Shown: in pieces, positions 25,142 through 33,827 of the stretch
Position numbering within the stretch: position 1 is the first letter of the stretch
Layout of the letters: every line of letters starts with the position of its first letter
Assembly (NCBI RefSeq): GCF_900099895.1
Contig: NZ_FNDY01000016.1
Span: forward strand, 28,478 to 92,477
Origin: Paenibacillus naphthalenovorans
Lineage (GTDB): Bacteria; Bacillota; Bacilli; Paenibacillales; NBRC-103111
Length of the DNA: 64,000 nucleotides
Direction: 5' to 3'
Program-made: the position numbers and the translations under genes
Notes under the pieces: model-generated
The model's database searches: none
The model's input: only the letters and a program-made list of their open reading frames with translations
Told to the model about the DNA's origin: nothing

Positions 25142-28039
25142 TTACTTTTCGACCCACTCACTGCGCAGCGAGAACAGATCCTTGAGATCCTCCGTCGATA
25201 ACTCGGTGATCCACTGCTCCCCGCTGCCAACGATTTGCTGGCTGAGCTCCATCTTTTTATCGATCATCTCGTCAATGCGCTCCTCCAGCGTGCCCAGCGT
25301 GACGAATTTGTGCACCTGCACATGGCGGGTCTGGCCGATCCGGAAAGCCCGGTCGGTCGCTTGATTCTCTACCGCGGGGTTCCACCAACGGTCAAAGTGA
25401 AACACGTGGTTGGCGGCCGTGAGGTTGAGCCCTGTGCCTCCGGCTTTCAGCGAGAGCAGGAAAATGCCTGAATCCGGGGAGTCCGGCTCCGCTTCATTTT
25501 GGAATACCTCGATCATCCGGTCACGCTCCGCTTTGGAACTCCCGCCGTGCAGGAACGGGACCTTGCCGCCGAATTCTTCTTCGAACACCCGCTGCAGCAG
25601 CAGACCGCTCTCTACAAACTGGGTGAAGATAAGACATTTGTCCCCTTCCTGCCGCAGCTCCTGAACCATCTCCAACAGCCTTTCGACTTTGTTGGAACGT
25701 CCGCGCCATGGCGACCGGGCCGACTCTTTGGCGAGCAATGCGGGATGGTTGCAGATTTGCTTCAGCTTGGTCAGGGCTGTTAAAATCATGCCCCGGCGTT
25801 GCATCGGCGAAAGCGTATCGATGCGCTCGAACATGTCGCGAATGTAGTTTTCATAAAGCGTAGCTTGTTCCGTAGTTAGAGAGACATAGGTTTTATACTC
25901 GTATTTTTCCGGCAAATCAAGCTGAATCGAAGGATCCTTCTTCACCCGCCGCAAAAGGAACGGGCGGATGAGCCGCTGTACCTTAGCGATGAGCTCTTGA
26001 TCCTGGGTCCGTTCGATGGCTCCGACATACCGCTGTGTAAAATCACGCAGCGTTCCAAGGTAACCGGGGTTCAAAAAATCAAAAATCGACCACAGCTCGG
26101 TCAGCCGGTTCTCGATGGGTGTACCGGTCAGAGCGATCCGGTGCTGTCCCGTCAGCTTGCGTATGGATGATGCCTGTTTCGTGTAGGCGTTCTTGATGTT
26201 CTGCGCCTCGTCCAGACATATGGATTCCCAATGCAAGGAGGAGAGCTCCGCTTCATCCAAGTGTGCCAGCGTATAAGTCGTCAGCACAAGATCGCTGCCG
26301 CGGCAGCTTTCGGCGAAACGTTCTCCCTTGGCGCGTCCCGGACCATAGTGCAGATGAACCCGCAGGTCGGGAGCGAAGCGCTGCAGCTCCTTCTGCCAGT
26401 TGCCTAGCACCGAGGTGGGGCAAATCAGCAGGGAGGGTGAAGGATCCGTCGTTCCCTCGCTCAGCCGTTTCTCCCGCAGAAGGAGCAGGTAGGTGATCAT
26501 TTGAATCGTTTTGCCCAGCCCCATATCGTCGGCCAGGCATCCGCCCAGGCCGCATTCCCTCAAGAACATAAGCCACGAAATACCCTCGACCTGATAAGGC
26601 CTTAAGGTGCCGCGGAAGCTGTCGGGCGGCTCGGTGAGCGGCGGCCGCTTGGCATGATTCAGAAGATCGACCAGCTCCTGAAGCTGATCGTTGAGCTCGA
26701 CCTCCATCTTCAAAGAGCGGTGGAATTGCTTGTCTTCCTCGCCGTCGCTCGTACCCAGCAGGTGCAGCTCCAGCACATCCCGAAAGGAAAGGCCCTGCTT
26801 CTTCTGCACCTGATGCATTACGCTTTGCAGCTGTGCGAGATGAACGGGATCGAGCTGTACCCACTGGCCGCGGATTTGCACCAGCCTGCGGTTTTGTTCC
26901 AGCAGCTCGCGAAATTCTTCTTCCGTCAGCTCGATGTCGCCCAGGGCGATTTTCCAGTCGAACTGCATAAGCTGATTGAGGCCGAACATCGGCTGGGGGC
27001 CGGTCCCCACCGACGACTTGATTTTCGCCTTGAGGCGGGGACGCCACTTGCGGATGCGCTCCCACCACGCCGGCAGGAATACGGAGTAGCCTGCCTCCAC
27101 CAGACGAATGCTGCCATTCACTAGCAGTTCCCAGGCCTCGTCCGGCGTGAGCAGGCTGCGTATGCCTTCCTCGCCTTCGGCGAGAAAGGGGACCATGCGC
27201 CGCCACTTGGCGGCATCGCGAACGGCACGTCCGAGGTGTCTGCGCCAAGCCTCGGGCACACCGGCGGCCGCTTCCCCGTCCGTCTCCGCGGTGGCCCAAG
27301 CTTTGAGAACCGAAGGGTCCGCCTCGTACTGCACGTTTTGGTCCCCCCGGTCCTGCAGCACGACGCGCAGCGGCCAGGCGCCGCCGGCAGTTGCAGGCTC
27401 CTCAAGCTTCAGGCATGTTCGAAAAGGCGTGCCGTCAGACTGCCAGCCAATGGAGATGAGCCAATCCTCCTCGTCCATCCACAAATCGGCGGCCGATTTG
27501 CTGCGGGAGAGCAGAGGAAATGAGCGCTCCAGCCGCTCAAGATTTTGACGCATGACCCCGTCTGCTTCGATCCAGGCGGGAATGAGCTGATCCATCCAAA
27601 GCTCCGCTGCGGGAGAGGCAGCCAGAGCGGCCGCTTCTTCATCCAGCAACAGCTTCCAGCCGAGCGTCCCGGCTTTCCACTTGGCAAAATCGGGCATAAA
27701 GCGGCCTTGCGTCAGCGCCTCTTTGACGGCCGGCGCCAGCCGCATCAGCTCATCCAGCTCGCGGCTGTAGTTCAGCCGCTGATGCATAACGGTGCTTGGA
27801 GCGGCCCAATAGTCCAGCGCCTCCAGCGTCGGAAGCAGCACACCTTCCAGATTCATCCATTCGATGACCTCAATGAACGTGCCGTAGAAGGAAGGAGCAT
27901 GCCAGGCAAACAACCAGTCCCGCAGGTCGTAAGCGTCGCAGATGCCGCCGTTGTGACGGGTACCCCACAGGAAGAATCCGCCCTGAGGCGCCCATCGCAC
28001 ATTTACGCTGATGCTTCCCGTATCGATCATGGTATCCAT
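25142..28039 (-). CDS. ywqA: SNF2-family helicase/ATPase (YwqA-like)
   Basis: 965 residues from the ATG at 28039 (GAGGAAAGGA upstream). The N-terminal 470 residues are the bacterial SNF2-associated region; then comes a SNF2 ATPase with Walker A DDMGLGKTIQM (about residue 505), the DEAQ box (LDEAQNIKN), TGTPIENRL, and a helicase C domain ending with FDRWWNPAVENQATDRAFRIGQ. It should translocate on double-stranded DNA or displace bound proteins. It overlaps the preceding SWIM-domain gene by 13 bp. This SWIM + SNF2 pair corresponds to ywqB-ywqA in B. subtilis. Confidence 0.92.
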   Translation of the reverse strand: MDTMIDTGSISVNVRWAPQGGFFLWGTRHNGGICDAYDLRDWLFAWHAPSFYGTFIEVIEWMNLEGVLLPTLEALDYWAAPSTVMHQRLNYSRELDELMRLAPAVKEALTQGRFMPDFAKWKAGTLGWKLLLDEEAAALAASPAAELWMDQLIPAWIEADGVMRQNLERLERSFPLLSRSKSAADLWMDEEDWLISIGWQSDGTPFRTCLKLEEPATAGGAWPLRVVLQDRGDQNVQYEADPSVLKAWATAETDGEAAAGVPEAWRRHLGRAVRDAAKWRRMVPFLAEGEEGIRSLLTPDEAWELLVNGSIRLVEAGYSVFLPAWWERIRKWRPRLKAKIKSSVGTGPQPMFGLNQLMQFDWKIALGDIELTEEEFRELLEQNRRLVQIRGQWVQLDPVHLAQLQSVMHQVQKKQGLSFRDVLELHLLGTSDGEEDKQFHRSLKMEVELNDQLQELVDLLNHAKRPPLTEPPDSFRGTLRPYQVEGISWLMFLRECGLGGCLADDMGLGKTIQMITYLLLLREKRLSEGTTDPSPSLLICPTSVLGNWQKELQRFAPDLRVHLHYGPGRAKGERFAESCRGSDLVLTTYTLAHLDEAELSSLHWESICLDEAQNIKNAYTKQASSIRKLTGQHRIALTGTPIENRLTELWSIFDFLNPGYLGTLRDFTQRYVGAIERTQDQELIAKVQRLIRPFLLRRVKKDPSIQLDLPEKYEYKTYVSLTTEQATLYENYIRDMFERIDTLSPMQRRGMILTALTKLKQICNHPALLAKESARSPWRGRSNKVERLLEMVQELRQEGDKCLIFTQFVESGLLLQRVFEEEFGGKVPFLHGGSSKAERDRMIEVFQNEAEPDSPDSGIFLLSLKAGGTGLNLTAANHVFHFDRWWNPAVENQATDRAFRIGQTRHVQVHKFVTLGTLEERIDEMIDKKMELSQQIVGSGEQWITELSTEDLKDLFSLRSEWVEK

Positions 28040-29625
28040 TTTCCTTTCCTCAACTCTTCTTGTAATGCGCGAAGGCGAGAGTATTTTACGGCCAGCCGGT
28101 AGATGTAATCCTCCCAATCGTTCAGACGGTCCAGCTTTTTATATAGATTGTTCAGCTTTTTGAGCAATTTGGTTGCGGACTTGTAAGCGGTGCGGTTCTT
28201 CCCGGCAATGCACCGTTCCACCGCTTGGTGATACAGCGGCAGTACCAGTGCCGGGTTCTGCTTCTCTACGGATTGCAGATCGACGGAGTACAGGTCATTC
28301 GGGGAAACGCGGTTGGCCAACTGCAAATCGATCCAGGCTTTATACCGCCGGCCCTTCAGCAGATATGCCGAATAGAAGTTGTACGTGCGCGGCAGCAGCG
28401 CTACCATGACGGACACCCATTCCGCATCGTCGGATTGCCGCCCTACGGCTTCCATCCAATACTGGCAAAACTGCCGTAATTCCTCCTGCTGGGCGCGCTG
28501 TACCACCGGCAGCAGCCATCGCAGCCATGCCAGCATGCGTTCCCATGCCTGCTCTTTATGGCAGTGGTGCAAATAAAAGAAGAAATCCCGCGCCTCACGT
28601 TTGCTGAGCTGCTCCATCTGCCGCCTGGCGGCTTCGTCATCCCCCGCGATGACGGCAAAATGCGCGTCCGCCATCAGCAGCGCATCCTTACGCTTTGGCA
28701 TCAGGTCCTTTGCTTGCAGCATATGCTGCAGTCGAGTCTGTTCCTCCGCGATCCATGAAGAGAGGTTTGCCATCCGCCACCAAACGCTGCGGTACACGGT
28801 GGGCCACGAAACAGGGGACTCCTTCCCGGACAGAGCGGACTCCGAAATCAGATGCAGCGTTTCTTTCCACTCCGCGGAATAGCTTTGCGTCAAGGCTTCC
28901 ACATCCAGCGTCGGCGTAAGGCGGAGCAGCTCTTCCTGACACTTTCGTCCGATCGTTCTGCACCCGGTTTCAATATAGTAAGAAAGATACGATGCTTTCG
29001 TCTCTTGGTAAAACTGCTCGATCTTCCGCATGATGAACAGCAGCAAATGCAGATCATAGAGCTCCTTAAGGGGAGATTTCCAACCCTCGCCGTAGGGGGC
29101 AAGCTTTTCTTTGGCCGCGTTGTGGAACAGCTCGATCGAATGCTGCTGAGACAGCGAGAAGCCGTAAAACTGCTGGTCAAAAAAACGCTGCCATTGCACG
29201 GGGCTTTGTTCTTCTGTGGGTGGCTCAAGCCGATCCTGCTGACGTTTATCCGCCGTACGGCCGCCTGACCGGATCTGCTGCTGTCGGCTGCGAATCATAA
29301 TGGCCTGCTTCAGCTGTTGAAGGAGAAGCTCGGGCCGCGCGTAAGAAGCATACAGAGTAAAGACGACCGCAGCAATATGCTCGCAGTTCCTTACGGTTGA
29401 ACAACTGCATTCGCTTTTGCTGAAATGGTCGATGTCGATGATGACCTCGCAATTTGGCTCGAGCACCAAGGCATGCACTTCCACGCCGTGCTTCAGCTCG
29501 AGTCCGGCCACACGGCCTTTGTGGAAATATTCCCATCCCCGCTCGAGCCGGTCCAGTTCATAATCGCTCTGCAGATGCCTTGTCAGCTCGTGTATTCGAT
29601 TTTTAGGGATCTGCAGCTTGAGCAT
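28027..29625 (-). CDS. ywqB: SWIM zinc-finger protein (YwqB-like)
   Basis: 532 residues, start supported by GGAGGG. The SWIM motif CxC-x5-CxH is at residues 73-83 (ECSCSTVRNCEHI) and is expected to bind zinc and nucleic acid or protein. The rest is a long helical region rich in Trp, Gln and Leu with repeat-like helices, possibly a TPR-like scaffold. The stop lies inside the start region of the SNF2 gene, so translation of both is coupled. The pair probably acts as one complex in DNA metabolism (inference from overlap and conservation). Confidence 0.9.
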   Translation of the reverse strand: MLKLQIPKNRIHELTRHLQSDYELDRLERGWEYFHKGRVAGLELKHGVEVHALVLEPNCEVIIDIDHFSKSECSCSTVRNCEHIAAVVFTLYASYARPELLLQQLKQAIMIRSRQQQIRSGGRTADKRQQDRLEPPTEEQSPVQWQRFFDQQFYGFSLSQQHSIELFHNAAKEKLAPYGEGWKSPLKELYDLHLLLFIMRKIEQFYQETKASYLSYYIETGCRTIGRKCQEELLRLTPTLDVEALTQSYSAEWKETLHLISESALSGKESPVSWPTVYRSVWWRMANLSSWIAEEQTRLQHMLQAKDLMPKRKDALLMADAHFAVIAGDDEAARRQMEQLSKREARDFFFYLHHCHKEQAWERMLAWLRWLLPVVQRAQQEELRQFCQYWMEAVGRQSDDAEWVSVMVALLPRTYNFYSAYLLKGRRYKAWIDLQLANRVSPNDLYSVDLQSVEKQNPALVLPLYHQAVERCIAGKNRTAYKSATKLLKKLNNLYKKLDRLNDWEDYIYRLAVKYSRLRALQEELRKGKWIP

Positions 29626-29730
29626 GTTTCGCCCTCCGCCTGTTTTGTCTATCCTTATAGTGTATCAGATTTTGCATATGAATGCGTAGAAAATTGGTCG
29701 AGACCCGAGTTTTTGTTGGTCCGTCACTGG

Positions 29731-29760
29731 TTGCGGGCACAAGGGATTTGTGAGTACAAT
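29731..29760 (+). promoter_or_regulatory. Possible promoter before the 97-aa gene
   Basis: TTGCGG (29731-29736), 18-base spacer and TACAAT (29755-29760), 39 bp before the start at 29800. Confidence 0.4.
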
Positions 29761-29799
29761 GAGGCAAAAGCGAATTTACCGCTGGAAGGACAGGTGGCC

Positions 29800-30093
29800 A
29801 TGGGCATTAAATTCGGAAGGGAATACAACGACATCATCAATGATTTTACCGATGCACTGCGGGGAGTGGAAGGCTGCTGCGAATTTCTGGAGATGCCGGC
29901 GGACGATTGGGACGCCATGAGCGAGGAGGAACAGAAGGAATGCATGAAGACGTTGGCGGATGATCTGTTCTATGGACTGGGAGTAGAGGCGCAAATGAGC
30001 ATAGGCGATTGTATGGTCACGCATGACCCCAAACGGCACTTGATCCGCATTGACCAAGGAGAAACGCTTACGACGGTCATCTATTTGGTATAG
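29800..30093 (+). CDS. Hypothetical protein, 97 aa
   Basis: A longer frame runs from 29425, but it overlaps the divergent SWIM gene. The ATG at 29800 with GGAAGGACAGG upstream is the plausible start. The protein is soluble and acidic: FGREYNDIINDFTDALRG, then EFLEMPADDWDAMSEEEQKECMKTLADD and a short C-terminal beta region ending TLTTVIYLV. It has three Cys. No family is recognised. The pterin dehydratase gene follows after 11 bp and is probably cotranscribed. Confidence 0.6.
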   Translation: MGIKFGREYNDIINDFTDALRGVEGCCEFLEMPADDWDAMSEEEQKECMKTLADDLFYGLGVEAQMSIGDCMVTHDPKRHLIRIDQGETLTTVIYLV

Positions 30094-30104
30094 GAGGGAT
30101 GGGC

Positions 30105-30407
30105 ATGCACAGGAGATTAACGGAAGAGGAAGTGCAAGTCGGCCTGAACCGGACGGAAGGCTGGGCGTTGGAAGAGAACGGGAAATGGATCGCAAGGAAG
30201 TACCGCTTCGCGTCTTTCATGGACGGCATCGGGTTCGTGGATGAAGTGGCCCGGATTGCCGAGGAACTGAACCATCATCCGATGATTTCCATCGATTATC
30301 GGCTGGTGACGCTTCGCCTCACCTCGTGGAACGCCGGGGGACTGACGGAGCTTGACTTTACCAGCGCCCGGAGGTACGACGAAGCTTATGCGGGTTTTCG
30401 GAAATGA
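30105..30407 (+). CDS. 4a-hydroxytetrahydrobiopterin dehydratase (PCD/DCoH family)
   Basis: 100 residues from the ATG at 30105, which has AGGAGG seven bases upstream (ATG 30099 is too close). The family signature EELNHHP (about residues 53-59) with the following Y and W/D pattern (IDYRLVTLRLTSWNAGGLTELD) is complete. The enzyme dehydrates 4a-hydroxytetrahydrobiopterin; related PCD-like proteins also act in molybdopterin or tetrahydrofolate metabolism. No phenylalanine hydroxylase gene is nearby, so the physiological pterin is uncertain. Confidence 0.9.
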   Translation: MHRRLTEEEVQVGLNRTEGWALEENGKWIARKYRFASFMDGIGFVDEVARIAEELNHHPMISIDYRLVTLRLTSWNAGGLTELDFTSARRYDEAYAGFRK

Positions 30408-30425
30408 ATCTGTTCTCATGCATCC

Positions 30426-30962
30426 TTATGCGGACCATACCATGCAGTGGAACTCTTCCATGCCGGTAGGGGTCATCCGTTGGTAGGTGTCCGTAATGAT
30501 AAAACCGGCGCGGGTATACACACGGATCGCTCTTTCATTCCAAGTCATCACTTCAAGGTCGATTTGATTTTGTGGAGCCAACCGTTGGGCTTCCTGTACA
30601 ATCGCTCTTACAAAATGAATTCCGTTGCCGCAGCCGCATAAATCGGGACGCATGCCCAGACCCAACCGGGTAACGCCCACCATAGGAAAAAACTGCACAA
30701 ATCCGCTCAGCTCACCGCTTGCGTCCAGAACGGCACGGTACTGGTTCACTCGAATTTCAGCATCGGCGAATTCCTCTTGATCGGAAAGCATAAGCTCCCA
30801 TGGCCGGAAATGGTAGGTATGGTATGGCGGAGGATAAACCCAGCTGCAGATGTCGCGGCAGTGCGCCTCCGTGAGCGGGGCAATATAAAAAATCCGGGGC
30901 TCGTTGGGTATCACTTTCTTTTCAGCTTCTCCCTTCGGGTGTATACTGTTAATATACAGCAT
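30426..30962 (-). CDS. GNAT-family N-acetyltransferase
   Basis: 178 residues from ATG 30962; GTG 30914 (162 aa) is an alternative, since family similarity starts near IFYIAPLTEAHC. The acetyl-CoA site is visible as LGLGMRPDLCGCGNGIHFV, a variant of the R/Q-x-x-G-x-G loop, followed by LEVMTWNERAIRVYTRAGF near the C-terminus. The substrate is unknown. The gene is divergent from the sulfurtransferase gene. A partial palindrome GTATA-n7-TATAC (30942-30958) lies around the ATG start. Confidence 0.82.
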   Translation of the reverse strand: MLYINSIHPKGEAEKKVIPNEPRIFYIAPLTEAHCRDICSWVYPPPYHTYHFRPWELMLSDQEEFADAEIRVNQYRAVLDASGELSGFVQFFPMVGVTRLGLGMRPDLCGCGNGIHFVRAIVQEAQRLAPQNQIDLEVMTWNERAIRVYTRAGFIITDTYQRMTPTGMEEFHCMVWSA

Positions 30963-30991
30963 ATCACCCCATTAAAGGAAGTGATTGGATC

Positions 30992-31828
30992 TTGAAGCAT
31001 GTAGTCAGTCAAGAATGGTTGTTTGAGCACGGCATCCAGGACCATATCGTGATCGCGGACTGCCGCTTTATATTAGGCCAGCCTGAGGCCGGAAAACAAA
31101 GCTATGATATCGATCATATTTGCGGAGCGTTTTATTTTGATCTCGAACGTGATTTGTCCGGTCCAAAAGAGAAGCACGGAGGGCGCCATCCGCTTCCCGA
31201 TCCCGGGAAGCTTGCCGCCAAGCTTGGCCGGGCGGGTATCCACGAGCATTCCGTCGTTGTCGCTTACGACGATCAAGGCGGTGCGATGGCCTCGCGGTTT
31301 TGGTGGTTGTTGAAATATCTTGGTCATGACGAAGTCTATATTTTGGATAAGGGCTACTCGGCATGGAAGGAAGCAGGGTATCCCGTAACGGAGGAGCTGC
31401 CTGTGGAGCAGCAGGCCGTATTCACGCCGAAGGTACGCAGCGAGATGCTGGTGAATGTGGAGCAGGTGAAGGACCGGTTGAAGCGTCCAGGTACGGTGCT
31501 CGTGGATTCTCGCGAAGAGAAACGTTACCTTGGCCTCGAGGAAACGATCGATCCGGTGGCCGGACATATTCCGGGAGCGAAGCAGTATTTCTGGAAAGAA
31601 GGATTGCAAGCTTCAGGGGGATGGAAGGATGCTTCGGAGCAAAAGGCCAGGTTCGCAGACTTGCGCAACGCCGATGAGCTTATCGTCTATTGCGGCTCCG
31701 GTGTGACGGCGTGTCCGAACGTGCTGGCGCTTAGCGAGGCCGGATTCGACAATGTCAAGCTGTACGCAGGCAGCTGGAGCGATTGGATCAGCTATAAGGA
31801 CAATCCGGTGGCGACAGGAAAAGAGTAG
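30992..31828 (+). CDS. Sulfurtransferase with two rhodanese domains
   Basis: 278 residues, TTG start with AAAGGAAG upstream. Two rhodanese modules are seen: an N-terminal inactive one with DCRF and YDIDHICGAFYFDLERDLSG, and a C-terminal active one with VDSREEKRYLG, GHIPGAKQ and the catalytic loop CGSGVTAC (about residues 231-238). The loop sequence CGSGVTA fits the thiosulfate sulfurtransferase / 3-mercaptopyruvate sulfurtransferase group. It transfers sulfane sulfur to thiol or cyanide acceptors in the cytoplasm. Followed by hairpins. Confidence 0.92.
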   Translation: MKHVVSQEWLFEHGIQDHIVIADCRFILGQPEAGKQSYDIDHICGAFYFDLERDLSGPKEKHGGRHPLPDPGKLAAKLGRAGIHEHSVVVAYDDQGGAMASRFWWLLKYLGHDEVYILDKGYSAWKEAGYPVTEELPVEQQAVFTPKVRSEMLVNVEQVKDRLKRPGTVLVDSREEKRYLGLEETIDPVAGHIPGAKQYFWKEGLQASGGWKDASEQKARFADLRNADELIVYCGSGVTACPNVLALSEAGFDNVKLYAGSWSDWISYKDNPVATGKE

Positions 31829-31857
31829 GAAATGGGGATTCCGTGTCAGACACGGTT

Positions 31858-31911
31858 GGAGGACTACGATCATTTGCCGTTGGCATGCTGATCCGGTCCT
31901 CCTTGTTTTTT
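31858..31911 (+). terminator. Terminator behind the sulfurtransferase gene
   Basis: GGAGGAC (31858-31864) pairs with GTCCTCC (31896-31902), followed by TTGTTTTTT. A perfect small hairpin CCGTGT-CAG-ACACGG lies just before (31841-31855). Confidence 0.7.
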
Positions 31912-31960
31912 CATCCGGGGCTGTGTATGATACACCGGCACTCTTATCTTATATTTCCGA

Positions 31961-32764
31961 TCAAAGCGTCCCTGTCAAAAGCTTTCGCCTTTTCTCTTCA
32001 CGGTCCTTATCGCTGAGTTTGGGACATGTAAAGCAGTAATTCCCGCATGCTTTTTCCGTTTTGTAGTATAGGCAGCACGCGGCTTTCACCCGGAGTAAAC
32101 GATCCGGATCAGCAGGAGACTCGACCATTTTAAAATTAAGATCCAGCAGATTGGTTTTTTTCTCGAAAATCCGGGGTCCGATGCGGTGTACCAGAACGGC
32201 AAAATCGTCCTTAATCCGGCTTCTCGTCTCTTCATCCTCCGCTTCCCCGATCATCACGTCAATCGTATAATACAGCCGGGTGACCAATTGGGCCCACAGC
32301 TGAGCCGTTGGAATGCCGGCGGCTTCGGAGACGGAGGCGATGAGAGGCTTCACCTGCCCGATATACCAATGATGAAAAATCGCACTCAGCCATTCTTCTC
32401 TGTTATCGGCAGGGCAGGGCGTGCCGACGCAGGAATCCGCTCTGAAAGCCAGCGCAGGACCATCGGAGTGATGGCGGAGCTGCAGCTCCAATTGATCCAG
32501 ATGCAGGTTCAAGGCCGCTTGATGGCAAGAAACGGTATACTGCAGAGCAGAACAGACTTGAGTAACCCAAGCGATGAAAAACATGCCGCCTACGTCGATA
32601 TGCGATCCCTTCAAAGCTTCCGTATAGATGCGAATAAACCGGGACATCTCCTCCAGTCTCAACAGGCTGCCCAGACGGAATCGGTGTTCTGCTCCGGCGA
32701 TTCCGGTTTCGGATAGTCCAAACCGCTGTTCAAGCACTTGGTTGACCGGTTCCTGAAGAGTCAT
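31961..32764 (-). CDS. FhuF-like siderophore-iron reductase
   Basis: 267 residues, start with AAAGGAG. The C-terminus has the Cys cluster C230-C231, C240, C244 and C247 (CCLYYKTEKACGNYCFTCP), which resembles the unusual 2Fe-2S site of FhuF-type ferric siderophore reductases. The N-terminal part is helical and of the usual length. The enzyme would release iron from imported ferric siderophores in the cytoplasm. A strong Fur box lies about 62 bp upstream. No transporter or siderophore gene is adjacent. Confidence 0.85.
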   Translation of the reverse strand: MTLQEPVNQVLEQRFGLSETGIAGAEHRFRLGSLLRLEEMSRFIRIYTEALKGSHIDVGGMFFIAWVTQVCSALQYTVSCHQAALNLHLDQLELQLRHHSDGPALAFRADSCVGTPCPADNREEWLSAIFHHWYIGQVKPLIASVSEAAGIPTAQLWAQLVTRLYYTIDVMIGEAEDEETRSRIKDDFAVLVHRIGPRIFEKKTNLLDLNFKMVESPADPDRLLRVKAACCLYYKTEKACGNYCFTCPKLSDKDREEKRRKLLTGTL

Positions 32765-32825
32765 GATCCGGCGCTCCTTTCTGGCACATCAGGCGAATGA
32801 TTTGGGGGACAGTCCCCGATCCCAA

Positions 32826-32849
32826 TGAGAATTATAATCATTATCATTA
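32826..32849. promoter_or_regulatory. Fur box upstream of the FhuF-like gene
   Basis: TGAGAATTATAATCATTATCATTA closely matches the Fur consensus GATAATGATAATCATTATC and its 7-1-7 core. It lies 62-85 bp upstream of the minus-strand start and implies repression by Fur with iron. The rest of the 32850-33028 interval shows no gene. Confidence 0.85.
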
Positions 32850-33028
32850 GGGAAATCAATAGAAATCACAGCATTCGGAACAGATCGGATGCAGGAGGCT
32901 TCCGCATGGTTTCTGCAAAATAGAAAGCCCTGCAGGCTTGTCCGTCCGTTTCGTCCGTTTTTGCGAACGATCGGATCGGGCCAAACACTGAGGGCTTCCG
33001 AAGCTGCATTGCGAATCCGTTGACCAAA

Positions 33029-33502
33029 TCAATTGGCGTCGGTCATGAGTTGTTTGTACTGCTCGTCCGACAAAATACGCCGGGCTGTCACATAACGATT
33101 GGCGTAGTAAGATTCGCTCATTTCAGTAATCGTAACGCCTTTGTTCGTAGCCGAGTGGTAGAACTTGCCGCCTCCCACATATACGCCGACATGAGAAATG
33201 CCTTTACCGTCGGTGTTGTAGAACACGAGGTCGCCGGGACGGAGCTGATCTGCGGCTACCCATTGGCCGGCTTGGGCTTGGCCTTTGGAGGAATGGGGAA
33301 GTTCTATACCGAACTTGTCGAACACCCAAGAAGTATAGCCGGAGCAATCAAAGCCGTTTGTCGTATTGCCTGCCCATTTGTAAGGCGAGCCTAAACCCGC
33401 GTTTACCGCTGCGCTTAGTGGGGTTTCAGCAAATGCGCTGCCCACGGAAACACTGCAAAACATAGCTAACGAAAGTGCAAAACCTACAAGCTTCTTTTTC
33501 AA
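33029..33502 (-). CDS. Secreted NlpC/P60 peptidoglycan endopeptidase
   Basis: 157 residues, TTG start. A signal peptide ends about residue 25 (MFCSVSVGSAFA). The NlpC/P60 domain fills the rest: catalytic Cys53 in GFDCSGYTSWVF, His104 in GISHVGVYVG and His116 in FYHSAT. It should cut peptide stems of cell-wall peptidoglycan. It is a minimal one-domain hydrolase without SH3 or LysM repeats. A c-di-AMP riboswitch occupies its 5' leader and ends close to the ribosome-binding site, which links wall hydrolysis with c-di-AMP and osmotic state. Confidence 0.93.
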   Translation of the reverse strand: MKKKLVGFALSLAMFCSVSVGSAFAETPLSAAVNAGLGSPYKWAGNTTNGFDCSGYTSWVFDKFGIELPHSSKGQAQAGQWVAADQLRPGDLVFYNTDGKGISHVGVYVGGGKFYHSATNKGVTITEMSESYYANRYVTARRILSDEQYKQLMTDAN

Positions 33503-33518
33503 AAAAAGTTTCCCCTTC

Positions 33519-33642
33519 CGGTGCCTACGAGGTTAGCTGAAGGGTTCGGTTGAAGGTTCCCTATGATCACTGACGTTGTTTGTCGAGATCAATTCACCCG
33601 GTTATGGATCCCCCGTTTTCCTAAACAGAAATTCGGCAAAAT
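33519..33642 (-). ncRNA. ydaO/yuaA-type cyclic di-AMP riboswitch
   Basis: Read on the minus strand, the sequence shows the conserved ydaO blocks in order: TGCCGAAT at the 5' side, ACGGGGGA then CCGGGTGAATTG, AGGGAACCTTC, and ACCC..CAGCTAACC...GTAGGCA at the 3' side. TGCC and GGCA close helix P1. These are the family's signature blocks, and NlpC/P60-type wall hydrolases are classic targets. The 3' P1 strand directly meets the GGAAGGGG ribosome-binding site of the gene. Confidence 0.9.
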
Positions 33643-33765
33643 TTTCTTTTTTTTGATTTCGGATAAACATATTCGAGGAAAACTGCACTTTTCCTTCTTT
33701 TGTAACAAAATTGACACATTTAAGCGGTTTAAATTGAAAATTTTGTTTAATTGAATCGGGGATAT

Positions 33766-33800
33766 AACAACACAAAGACACCGGTCCATGGCGGACCGGT
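33766..33800 (-). terminator. Hairpin behind the membrane-protein gene
   Basis: On the minus strand ACCGGTCC-n5-GGACCGGT (33780-33800), followed by GTCTTTGTGTTGTT. The T-run is broken, so strength is uncertain. The interval 33643-33765 is AT-rich and has no gene; it should hold the riboswitch promoter. Confidence 0.6.
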
Positions 33801-33827
33801 GCTTCTGCGGTCTTATTAGGATATCAG

